A model generated the notes under the pieces. The model did not search any database, was not told the DNA's origin, and worked only from the letters and a program-made list of their open reading frames with translations. A stretch of DNA of 12,685 bases from Caulobacter sp. Its GTDB lineage: Bacteria > Pseudomonadota > Alphaproteobacteria > Caulobacterales > Caulobacteraceae. Below are positions 1-6,530 of the stretch, in pieces. The first letter of the stretch is position 1. Each line of letters opens with the position of its first letter. The stretch covers positions 1 to 12,685 of the forward strand of contig JAQGIN010000040.1 in the NCBI GenBank assembly GCA_028291125.1, given 5' to 3'. The translations under genes were made by a program, and so were the position numbers.

Positions 1-813
1 CAGTACACCAACGAAATCGGCGGCAACCCCAACCTGACGCCGGAAATCGGCTCGATGGTCGTGGTCGGCGCGGTCTATTCGCCCAGCTGGCTGCCGGGCT
101 TCACCGCCTCGGTCGACGGCTACAGCCTCTACATCACCGACGCGATCGGCAGCACCAACCAGGGGCAGCTGAACCGCGACTGCGAGGCCAGCAACGGCAC
201 GGCGCCTCAGTGCGCCTTTATCATCCGGCCGCTGCCGTTCTCCGACCGCACCCCCGCCAACAACATGCAGCGCGTCCTGAACGTCGCGCTGAACCAGGCC
301 AAGATCTTCCAGTCGGGCATCGATATCGAAAGCTCGTACCGGATGCCGCTGAGCAACCTGGTCAGCTCGCTCGAGGGCACGCTGGAGCTTCGTGGCCTGG
401 CGTCGATCATGACCGCCAACCGCACCAAGGCCAACGCCTCGACCGCGACGGCCAACAACCTGGATGTGGGCACCAACCCGCGGATCAGCGGCTCGATCGA
501 GGCCAACTATGACAATGGCCCGCTGAGCCTGCGCATCAGCCAGCGCTACACCGGCGAGTCGCGCCGGTCGGTGACGGCGGTCTTCACCAACTACAACATC
601 CTGCCCAACGTCGCCTACACTGACGTCACGGCCAATTATAAGTTTGGCCCCGAGCAGAACTACGAAGGGTTCGTCACCATCCAGAACCTCTTCAACAAGC
701 AACCGCCCCTGCAGGCCGACTCGGCGAACCCGGGCCTGCAGTTCCCCACCAACCGCTCCGCCTACGACGTCTATGGCCGCTACTATACGGTGGGCGTGCG
801 GTTCCGCCTCTAG
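1..813 (+). CDS. TonB-dependent receptor, C-terminal part (5' end outside window)
   Basis: The frame is open from base 1, so the gene is 5'-truncated by the window; 270 residues remain and the first in-frame ATG (55) is internal. What is left is the end of an outer-membrane beta-barrel: alternating strands, an RYTGES strand motif, then a TonB-receptor-type end in which YTDVTANYKF leads to FVTIQNLFNKQPP and the chain closes as YYTVGVRFRL. Plug domain and TonB box are not visible. Proteins of this family move bulky substrates such as oligosaccharides, siderophores or aromatics across the outer membrane using TonB energy. Placed ahead of a LacI regulator and exported sugar-type enzymes, it is probably the uptake port for this locus, but the substrate is unknown. 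A hairpin follows the stop codon closely. Family assignment is firm; specificity is inference. Confidence 0.93.
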   Translation, partial: QYTNEIGGNPNLTPEIGSMVVVGAVYSPSWLPGFTASVDGYSLYITDAIGSTNQGQLNRDCEASNGTAPQCAFIIRPLPFSDRTPANNMQRVLNVALNQAKIFQSGIDIESSYRMPLSNLVSSLEGTLELRGLASIMTANRTKANASTATANNLDVGTNPRISGSIEANYDNGPLSLRISQRYTGESRRSVTAVFTNYNILPNVAYTDVTANYKFGPEQNYEGFVTIQNLFNKQPPLQADSANPGLQFPTNRSAYDVYGRYYTVGVRFRL

Positions 814-820
814 GGCCTTG

Positions 821-852
821 GCGGCCGAAGGCCTTCCTAGGCCTTCGGCCGC
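821..852 (+). terminator. Perfect 14-bp hairpin after the receptor gene
   Basis: The arms GCGGCCGAAGGCCT (821-834) and its exact reverse complement (839-852) enclose a 4-base loop, TCCT. The structure begins 7 bases after the receptor stop codon and ends 64 bases before the cupin start. There is no T-run after it, so it is not a textbook intrinsic terminator. It may instead stabilise the receptor mRNA or make downstream expression lower than that of the receptor. Confidence 0.55.
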
Positions 853-916
853 GCCGACGGATTTGAATTCGAGACGGGGAGGGCGCCGCCCGCCTCGAAC
901 AGGTTGAGGGATTTCC

Positions 917-1942
917 ATGAAGCTCTATCTCGCGGCGGCCCTGTCGCTCCTCACCGCCGGGGCCGCCTTGGCCCAGTCGGCTCCGCCGCCGGCCGCCGCG
1001 ACGGGCGCCCCCGCGCCAATCGCCGCGCCGCGTGAACCGCCAAACAACGACGTCGCCGGCCTCGTCGTCGACCAGTTTGTCGGCTACGCCGACCGCGCCG
1101 CGCCGCACGTGATGTACGACGTCATCCAAAAGCGCACGATCCTCAGCGGCGGCGATCCGACCGCCGCCGGCCCGGCGCGCGCGGTGATGCCCTATCACAA
1201 CGAGCTGGCGCTGCTGGAGCTGTCGCCGCTCAACACCACCTCGCTGTTCGAAGTCCCCGATCAGCTGGTGATGTATGTCGAGACCGGCGAGGGCCGCATC
1301 GACGACGGCAAGCAGGTCTGGGACCTCAAGCCGGGCGTCGCTCTGCTGATCCCGCCCCATCTGGCCCATCGGCTGAGCAACACCGGCTCGACGCCGATGA
1401 AGATCCTGATGACCTCGCAAACGCTCGACGCCAGCGTCACGCCGCGCACGGGCATCCTGGTCCGCGACGTCAACAAGCTGGTCTATACCGAGCGCAATGT
1501 TCACTGGAGCAACCAGACCAAGTACGTCTTCCAGGCCGAGGACGGTCTGTTCGCCAGCGACAAGATCTATATCGTCTACATGGGCGCGTGGACCATCGCC
1601 GGCGCCCACGCCCACACGCCCGGCCAAGAAGAGGTCTGGACCAAGCTCACCGACGGTCCGGCGGTGATGCAGGTCGGCAGCGAGATCCGCCCCTGGCCGC
1701 AGAACGCCGGCCTGATGGCCCCGCCCAACGGCAAGAGCGTGCATGCGGCGATCAATCTGAGCGACAGCCAGCAGGCTTGGTTCTACATGGGCCGACTGTC
1801 GACCTCCGCCCAGCCGCGGCCGCCCAACCCCAACCAGACCCCGCGTCCCGGCGCGGCGGCGATCGCCGAGGGCCTGGCCAACGCCACCATCGCCGGGCGT
1901 CCGCTGGAAGGTTCGGCGCCTGCGCCTCGCGCCCGCCGCTAA
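917..1942 (+). CDS. Exported bicupin-domain protein
   Basis: This 341-residue protein starts at an ATG 5 bases after GAGGGA. It opens with a clear signal peptide (residues 1-19, cleavage after ALA), so it should act in the periplasm. An Ala/Pro-rich linker precedes two cupin folds. The second (about 220-295) has an intact metal site: GAHAHTPGQEE gives His231, His233 and Glu238/239, and PNGKSVHAAIN gives His276 and Asn280, matching the two classical cupin motifs. The first (about 100-165) keeps the YVETGEG turn and PPHLAHRLSN but lacks the HxH pair, so it may be structural. The tail is Pro-rich. Cupins include dioxygenases, isomerases and sugar-binding proteins; the reaction here cannot be told. 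It lies between the receptor and a regulator, which suggests a role with the same substrate. It could be co-transcribed with the receptor if the intervening hairpin is leaky. Confidence 0.85.
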   Translation: MKLYLAAALSLLTAGAALAQSAPPPAAATGAPAPIAAPREPPNNDVAGLVVDQFVGYADRAAPHVMYDVIQKRTILSGGDPTAAGPARAVMPYHNELALLELSPLNTTSLFEVPDQLVMYVETGEGRIDDGKQVWDLKPGVALLIPPHLAHRLSNTGSTPMKILMTSQTLDASVTPRTGILVRDVNKLVYTERNVHWSNQTKYVFQAEDGLFASDKIYIVYMGAWTIAGAHAHTPGQEEVWTKLTDGPAVMQVGSEIRPWPQNAGLMAPPNGKSVHAAINLSDSQQAWFYMGRLSTSAQPRPPNPNQTPRPGAAAIAEGLANATIAGRPLEGSAPAPRARR

Positions 1943-1966
1943 CCTTCCTAGGTCATCAGCGCCTCC

Positions 1967-1994
1967 AGGCCCGTCTCGCGAGAGGCGGGCCTTT
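1967..1994 (+). terminator. Terminator-like hairpin after the cupin gene
   Basis: An 11-bp stem (1967-1977 with 1982-1992, one T:G wobble) closes on a GCGA tetraloop of the stable GNRA class, followed by only TTT. It begins 24 bases after the cupin stop codon and probably ends the receptor-cupin transcript before the regulator gene. The short T-run lowers certainty. Confidence 0.6.
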
Positions 1995-2040
1995 GGGCGA
2001 TCGGATGGCCTCGATCGTCCGACCATCGCGAGGCGGAAAA

Positions 2041-2075
2041 TCATCCACTGGATGAATAATGACCAAGCTCGCTTG
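2041..2075. promoter_or_regulatory. Candidate operator palindromes upstream of the LacI-type gene
   Basis: Two inverted repeats lie about 100 bases before the regulator start. One is TCATCCA-C-TGGATGA (2041-2055), a perfect 15-mer with 7-bp arms. The other is CAAGC-TC-GCTTG (2064-2075), with 5-bp arms. AATAAT at 2055-2060, between them, resembles a -10 element, but no good -35 is spaced correctly. LacI-family proteins often control their own gene through such sites, so autoregulation is plausible. This is an inference from symmetry and position only. Confidence 0.35.
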
Positions 2076-2167
2076 ATCTGCCTTGGTTGGGGCCTTTTCC
2101 ATGTAGTCTCCGATACGCGAGAAATGACGTAAGAGAGACCGCCAGATTGAGGGGAAAAGACCGCGAC

Positions 2168-3199
2168 ATGACCGACGACGCCCGTCCAACGACGATCACC
2201 GATGTGGCCGTCGAGCTTGGCGTATCGATCGCGACCGTGTCCCGGGCCCTGACCCGTCCCGAACTGCTGAGTCAAGAGACCCGGGCCCGTGTGCTCGAGG
2301 GCATCGAGCGCCTGGGCTATCAGCCCAACCTTTTGGCGCGGGACCTGCGGCTGCGCGAAAGCAAGGTGGCCTTCGTCATCGTCCCCAGCCTCAGCCCCTT
2401 CTTCCTGGAGGTGTTCCGCGGCGTCGAAAAGGCCGCGCGCAAGACCGGCTATTCAGTGCTGATGGGCCACACCGACCGCGACCCGGCCCGCGAGCAGGTG
2501 TTTTTCGACCAGGTGGCGGCGCGCCGTGCCGACGGCATCATCCTGGTGACCAGTTCGCGCGCCTCGGCGATCGTCAGCCGCAAGCAGCGCTTGCCGCCCA
2601 TCGTCGCGGCCCTGGAACAGATCGACGGGCGTCCCTTGCCGACGGTGCGGGTGGATCACACCGCCGCGGCGGTGGCGGCCACCGAGTATCTGCTCGAGCT
2701 TGGCCACCGGCGTGTCGCCCATATCTCCGGGCCGATGATCTCGCCGATGGCCGTCCACCGGCTCGAGGGCTATCAGCAGGCGATGGGCCCCGGCTTCGAC
2801 GCGGGGCTTTGCATCGAAGGCGACTTCACGATCCGTTCGGGCGAACTGGCGATGGGGCTGTTGCTGGGACGTCAGGACCCGCCCACGGCGGTGTTCGCCG
2901 GCAATGACGAAATGGCCATCGGCGCGGTGCGGGCCGTCAAGTCGGCGGGGCTGCGAGTGCCCGAGGACATCTCGATCATCGGCTTCGATGATCAGCGCAT
3001 CGCCGGCCTCTATGATCCGCCGCTGACCACCGTGCATGTGCCGACCGCCGAGATCGGCTATCGCTCGATGCTGCTGCTCGAAAGGGTGCTCGCCCACAGC
3101 GCCGCCGACCGCGACATCGTCCTGCCCACCAAGATCACGGTCCGGGCCACCACCGCGCCGTGCAAGACGCGGCTCGATCGGGCGGCGCCCTCAACCTGA
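2168..3199 (+). CDS. LacI-family transcriptional regulator
   Basis: This 343-residue protein has the usual LacI length. The N-terminal helix-turn-helix spans residues 9-35 (ITDVAVELGVSIATVSRAL), followed by the hinge motif GYQPNLLARDLR (50-61), then a periplasmic-binding-protein-like effector domain. That domain includes FRGVEKAARKTGYSV, RADGIILVTSS, LGHRRVAHISGP, FAGNDEMAIGAV and PEDISIIGFDD, each a family hallmark. The ATG at 2168 is preferred over an in-frame ATG at 2087 because it places the DNA-binding domain at the N-terminus and follows a GAGGGG sequence 12 bases upstream. LacI proteins generally repress sugar-catabolic genes and release DNA on binding a sugar or sugar acid. Its place between the receptor-cupin pair and the lactonase-to-cytochrome operon makes it the likely local regulator. 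The effector is unknown. Confidence 0.95.
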   Translation: MTDDARPTTITDVAVELGVSIATVSRALTRPELLSQETRARVLEGIERLGYQPNLLARDLRLRESKVAFVIVPSLSPFFLEVFRGVEKAARKTGYSVLMGHTDRDPAREQVFFDQVAARRADGIILVTSSRASAIVSRKQRLPPIVAALEQIDGRPLPTVRVDHTAAAVAATEYLLELGHRRVAHISGPMISPMAVHRLEGYQQAMGPGFDAGLCIEGDFTIRSGELAMGLLLGRQDPPTAVFAGNDEMAIGAVRAVKSAGLRVPEDISIIGFDDQRIAGLYDPPLTTVHVPTAEIGYRSMLLLERVLAHSAADRDIVLPTKITVRATTAPCKTRLDRAAPST

Positions 3200-3314
3200 C
3201 CGGCGGCGCGGCGGGAAAAATTGACGACTCCGCCAAAAATATCGCGCGACATAGCCCATTTTTGACGCCGCGGCCTATAGCGCCATCAATTTGCGTAGAC
3301 GCCGTTCTTGGCCA

Positions 3315-3330
3315 ATGATAACCTTTACAT
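3315..3330. promoter_or_regulatory. LacI-type operator-like site upstream of the lactonase operon
   Basis: ATGATAACCTTTACAT is an imperfect 16-bp palindrome in which 5 of 8 base pairs match (outer ATG/CAT and inner AA/TT). This resembles the ATGnnAAnnTTnnCAT layout common for LacI-family operators. It sits in an AT-richer stretch of the 257-base gap between the regulator and the lactonase gene. TTGACG occurs upstream at 3221-3226 and 3262-3267; the second has a poor -10-like ATCAAT after a 17-base spacer. It is probably the control region of the six-gene operon, but the assignment rests on motif resemblance alone. Confidence 0.4.
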
Positions 3331-3367
3331 AGTGGCATTGAGGCCCATGTGCGTTCGTTCTTGTCGA

Positions 3368-3387
3368 CTGGGGCCCCCAGCCTTTTT
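3368..3387 (+). terminator. Terminator-like element in the leader of the lactonase gene
   Basis: CTGGGGCCCCCAG (3368-3380) folds back on itself and is followed within 2 bases by TTTTT (3383-3387). It lies 168 bases after the regulator stop and 69 bases before the lactonase start. It could end regulator read-through, or act as a leader attenuator if the promoter lies upstream near the operator-like site. The stem is short (4-6 bp, depending on loop size), so strength is uncertain. Confidence 0.4.
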
Positions 3388-3456
3388 CATGTCGTTGCAA
3401 GCACAGGCGCCCGTGTCCGCCTCGTCCGTACACACGCGCTCATGGATGGCGAACGC

Positions 3457-4512
3457 ATGCAAACCTGCCTGAAAATCCTCACCGTCGGATCCGTGCTGGC
3501 GGCCCTGGGCGCCTGTTCGCCCAAGCCGGCCGACACCCCCGCCAAGACCGAGACCTCGGCGGCGGCGCCCGCCGCGGTCGTCGCGGCGGCGGGCGCCTCG
3601 GTGCTTCGGCTTGATCCGGCGCTCGACAAGGTGATCGCGCCCGACGCTCAGATCGAAAAGGTGGCCACCGGTTTTGGCTTCGCCGAGGGCCCGATGTGGC
3701 GCCAGGGCCGGCTGTGGTTCGCCGACCTGACCGGCAACAAGATGTTCGCGGTCTCGCCCGACGGTAAGACCGAACTGCTGATCGACAAGTCCGGCGGCCT
3801 CGACACCATTCCCAAGGGCTCCTTCCGGGGCTCCAACGGCATGGTCACCGACAAGGACGGCTCGGTGCTGATGAACCAGCACGGCGCGCGCCGCATCGTG
3901 CGTCTGGACGACAAGCTGGGCATCACCCCGTTTATCGAGAAGTTCGAGGGCAAGCGCCTCAACAGCCCCAACGACCTGGTGTTCGCACCCGACGGCTCGC
4001 TGTGGATCACCGACCCGCCCTACGGCCTGACCGGCCAGGACAAGGACCCGGCCAAGGAAGTGCCGTTCAACGGCGTCTACCGCTATGCCGATGGCAAGCT
4101 GACCGCGGTGATCAAGGACATCCCCCGACCCAACGGCATCGGCTTCTCGCCCGACGGTAAGACGCTCTATGTCTCCAATTCCGAACCCAAGATGTACGTC
4201 AAGAAGTTCGACGTCGCGGCCGACGGCTCGGTGTCCAACGGCAAGATGCTCATCGAATATCCCGGCCCCAACCCGGTCGACGTGCCGGACGGCCTGAAGG
4301 TGGATTCCGCTGGCGACGTCTGGACCTCGGGCCCGGGCGGCATCCGGGTGATCTCGCCGGAAGGCAAGGTCCTGGGACAGATCAAGTTGCCGGAAGTGGC
4401 GGCCAACCTAGCCTGGGCGGAGGACGGCAAGACCGTCTATTTCACCGGCTCGACCAGCATCTATCGCCTGAAGTTGCTGACGCCGGGCCAACTGCCGCTC
4501 TACCGCAAATAG
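3457..4512 (+). CDS. Lipoprotein SMP-30/gluconolactonase-family lactonase
   Basis: This six-bladed beta-propeller of 351 residues hydrolyses lactones to hydroxy acids in related enzymes. The family's metal ligands are visible: Glu77 in FGFAEGPMW, Asn172 in NSPNDLVF, Asn226 in PNGIGFSPDG and Asp278 in VPDGLKVD. The N-terminus ending ALGAC gives a lipobox with Cys20, so the mature protein should be membrane-anchored in the envelope, followed by an Ala/Thr-rich linker. The start at 3457 is chosen because it gives a compact lipoprotein signal. ATGs at 3442 and 3349 are in frame, but the latter would place a terminator-like hairpin inside the gene. It heads the probable operon; the next gene starts 47 bases later. 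With a PQQ dehydrogenase downstream, it likely opens the lactone that enzyme produces. The exact lactone is unknown. Confidence 0.9.
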   Translation: MQTCLKILTVGSVLAALGACSPKPADTPAKTETSAAAPAAVVAAAGASVLRLDPALDKVIAPDAQIEKVATGFGFAEGPMWRQGRLWFADLTGNKMFAVSPDGKTELLIDKSGGLDTIPKGSFRGSNGMVTDKDGSVLMNQHGARRIVRLDDKLGITPFIEKFEGKRLNSPNDLVFAPDGSLWITDPPYGLTGQDKDPAKEVPFNGVYRYADGKLTAVIKDIPRPNGIGFSPDGKTLYVSNSEPKMYVKKFDVAADGSVSNGKMLIEYPGPNPVDVPDGLKVDSAGDVWTSGPGGIRVISPEGKVLGQIKLPEVAANLAWAEDGKTVYFTGSTSIYRLKLLTPGQLPLYRK

Positions 4513-4559
4513 CCCGCGCCCAGACCGATACAAGACAACGATAATAGGGGAGGAAACCC

Positions 4560-4976
4560 ATGGATCGTCGCTTCTACATCAAGGCCGCGCTCGGCGCGGC
4601 CGCCATGACCAGCGTCGCCGGCCAAGCCAGGGCCAAGCCCGCGGCCGCCGGCGGCAAGGGCCCGATCGTTCTCTATTGCGATCTGGAGGTCGATCCGGCC
4701 CGCGAGCAGGAAATGCTCAAGCATTTCCACACCAAGTTCAAACCCGCCGGGGCCAAGTTCAAGGGCTTCATCGATCTGAAGATCCTGAAGCTTCGCACCC
4801 ACATCCAGGGTTACGAGCTGCCCCCGGCGGTCAACTACCGGTTCCAGTTGACCTACGAGAACGAAGAGCTGCGTCAGATCTGGATCGCTTCGCCGACTCA
4901 CGCCGCCCTATGGCCAGGGATCGAGAACACCCTGACCAATAAGAACTTCCAGGTCCTGCTGTTCGACAGCGTCTGA
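4560..4976 (+). CDS. Small Tat-type exported protein, dimeric alpha/beta-barrel-like
   Basis: This 138-residue protein follows a strong ribosome site (AGGGGAGGAAA, 4 bases before ATG). The N-terminus DRRFYIK, an Ala-rich stretch and QARA match a twin-arginine signal peptide, so it may be exported folded, perhaps with a cofactor. The mature part (about 34-138) reads as strand, helix, strand: IVLYCDLEVDPAREQEML, then FKGFIDLKIL, then YRFQLTYENEELRQIWIAS and a final strand VLLFDSV. This resembles the ferredoxin-like dimeric barrels of the ABM (antibiotic biosynthesis monooxygenase) and EthD groups. No catalytic residue can be assigned. Its position between a lactonase and a transporter suggests a part in the same pathway, for example as an isomerase or oxygenase-like accessory, but this is a guess. 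The fold assignment is moderate and the gene itself is secure. Confidence 0.8.
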   Translation: MDRRFYIKAALGAAAMTSVAGQARAKPAAAGGKGPIVLYCDLEVDPAREQEMLKHFHTKFKPAGAKFKGFIDLKILKLRTHIQGYELPPAVNYRFQLTYENEELRQIWIASPTHAALWPGIENTLTNKNFQVLLFDSV

Positions 4977-5009
4977 CGTCGGCGCCGCCTGGCGATGACG
5001 GTTCGCGTC

Positions 5010-5050
5010 TTGGTCCGAAGCGAGCCGAACAGGATCCGATCACGGACCAA
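5010..5050 (+). other. Intercistronic inverted repeat before the transporter gene
   Basis: TTGGTCCG (5010-5017) and CGGACCAA (5043-5050) are exact complements around a 25-base loop. A further GGCGCG/CGCGCC pair flanks 5071-5101. The 159-base gap between the barrel-like gene and the transporter is otherwise non-coding. With no T-run, this looks more like an mRNA-processing or stability element within an operon than a terminator. Confidence 0.3.
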
Positions 5051-5135
5051 CAGACGACGGCGGCCGCGAAGGCGCGGCGCGTGAGGTCGCGCTCGCGCGC
5101 CGGCCTCTGAAAGCCAAACGGGGGAAGGATCTTTA

Positions 5136-6464
5136 GTGTCCAGTCGAGCAAGCCAAGGCGCCGTTGACGGCGCGCCGTCCGTCGGGCGCACGCGTTGGGG
5201 CCTGGTGGTCCTGATGTTCGTCATCGCGGCGGTGTCCTATCTGGACCGCAACAACATCTCGATCGCCGCCTCGGCCGTGCAGAAAGAGTTCGGTCTCACC
5301 AACGTCCAACTGGGCACGGTGTTTAGCGCCTTCGTCATGGGCTATGCGTTCACCCAGCCCCTGGCCGGCCGCCTAGCCGACCGGTTCGGCCCCTACCGGA
5401 TGGTGGCCCTCGGCATCGTCTGGTGGAGCGTGTTCACCGCCGCCACCGCTCTGGTGCCGTCGGGCTTTGGCTGGTCCTTGAGCCTGCTGATCGCCACGCG
5501 CTTTGTTCTGGGCGTCGGCGAGGCGGTGATCTTTCCGGCCAGCAACCGCCTGGTCGCCAACTGGATCCCGACCCGCGAGCGCGGCGTCGCCAACGGGGTG
5601 ATCTTCGCCGGCGTCGGCATCGGCGCGGGCGTGGCCCCGCCGCTGATCACCTATTTCCTGATCAATCACGACTGGCGCTGGGCGTTCTACGCCAGCGCCG
5701 CGATCGGCGTCCTGGCGCTGATCGCCTGGCTGGTGGTGGCGCGCGACCACCCTGAAAACCATCCCTGGGTCAGCGCCGGAGAGGCGGACTATATCCGCGC
5801 CGGGATCCCCGCCGTCAAAAAGGACGACAAGCACAAGGCCGCGCCCTGGCGGCTGATCCTGAAGAACCGCCATGTGGCGGCCCTCAGCCTCAGCTATTTC
5901 TGCTACGGCTATGTGGCCTACATCTTCTTCACCTGGTTCTTCAAATATCTGTCCAGCGAGCGGGGCTTGGATCTGAAGGCCAGCGCCCTCTATGCGATGC
6001 TCCCCTTCATCGCCATGGCCATCTGTTCGCCGCTGGGCGGCCTGATCGCCGACCGCCTGACCGCCCGCTTTGGCCGCGGCGTCGGGCGTCGCGGGCTGGC
6101 GGTCTTCGCCCTGGTGCTGGCCAGCGCCTTCGTCGCTCTGGCCACCCAGGTGGCCGACGCGCGGCTGGCCTGCGTGGTGCTGGCCGGCGGGGCCGGCGCG
6201 CTCTACCTGTCGCAAAGCGCCTATTGGACGGTGTCGGCCGATCTGGGCGGCAAGTCGGCCGGGTCGGTGTCGGGCGTGATGAACATGGCCAACCAACTGG
6301 GCGGCGTCGTCACCGCCTCGCTCACCGCGCTGCTGGCCGACCGCCTGGGCTGGAACGCCTCGTTCCTGGCCGCGGCCGGCGTGGCCCTGCTGGGCGCGGT
6401 GGCCTGGCTGTTCATCGATCCCGACCATCTGCTGGTGGCCGCCGACGCCCCGATCGAGGCCTGA
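5136..6464 (+). CDS. MFS transporter, anion:cation symporter (ACS) type
   Basis: This 442-residue polytopic inner-membrane carrier starts at GTG, 6 bases after a GGGGGAAGGA ribosome site. Features typical of the ACS family of hexuronate, glucarate, galactonate and tartrate carriers are present: YLDRNNISIA (35-44) in the first helix, GRLADRFGPYRM (78-89) as the motif-A loop, RFVLGVGEA (122-130), PASNRLVANW (134-143), RERGVANG (147-154), and the central-loop DHPENHPWVS (204-213). About twelve hydrophobic segments are evident. These carriers take up organic acids with protons. In this operon it would import the acid made by periplasmic oxidation and lactone opening, which fits the family's preference for sugar acids. 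The next gene begins 66 bases later with its own ribosome site. Family call is strong; substrate is inference. Confidence 0.93.
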   Translation: MSSRASQGAVDGAPSVGRTRWGLVVLMFVIAAVSYLDRNNISIAASAVQKEFGLTNVQLGTVFSAFVMGYAFTQPLAGRLADRFGPYRMVALGIVWWSVFTAATALVPSGFGWSLSLLIATRFVLGVGEAVIFPASNRLVANWIPTRERGVANGVIFAGVGIGAGVAPPLITYFLINHDWRWAFYASAAIGVLALIAWLVVARDHPENHPWVSAGEADYIRAGIPAVKKDDKHKAAPWRLILKNRHVAALSLSYFCYGYVAYIFFTWFFKYLSSERGLDLKASALYAMLPFIAMAICSPLGGLIADRLTARFGRGVGRRGLAVFALVLASAFVALATQVADARLACVVLAGGAGALYLSQSAYWTVSADLGGKSAGSVSGVMNMANQLGGVVTASLTALLADRLGWNASFLAAAGVALLGAVAWLFIDPDHLLVAADAPIEA

Positions 6465-6530
6465 GGCGACGATGACCAACCCTCGCCCCGACGCCGCCAT
6501 GACGCGGCCAGGTCCTGAAGGAGGCCGGCG

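Noticed and set aside
692..2275. Long minus-strand open frame (527 codons) opposite the cupin gene
   Set aside because: It is Arg/Gly/His-rich low-complexity translation without domain motifs, antisense to a clear cupin gene. High third-position GC removes stops from this antisense frame.
3349..3456. Upstream extension of the lactonase to the ATG at 3349
   Set aside because: It would place about 36 residues before a complete lipoprotein signal and would translate through a terminator-like hairpin.
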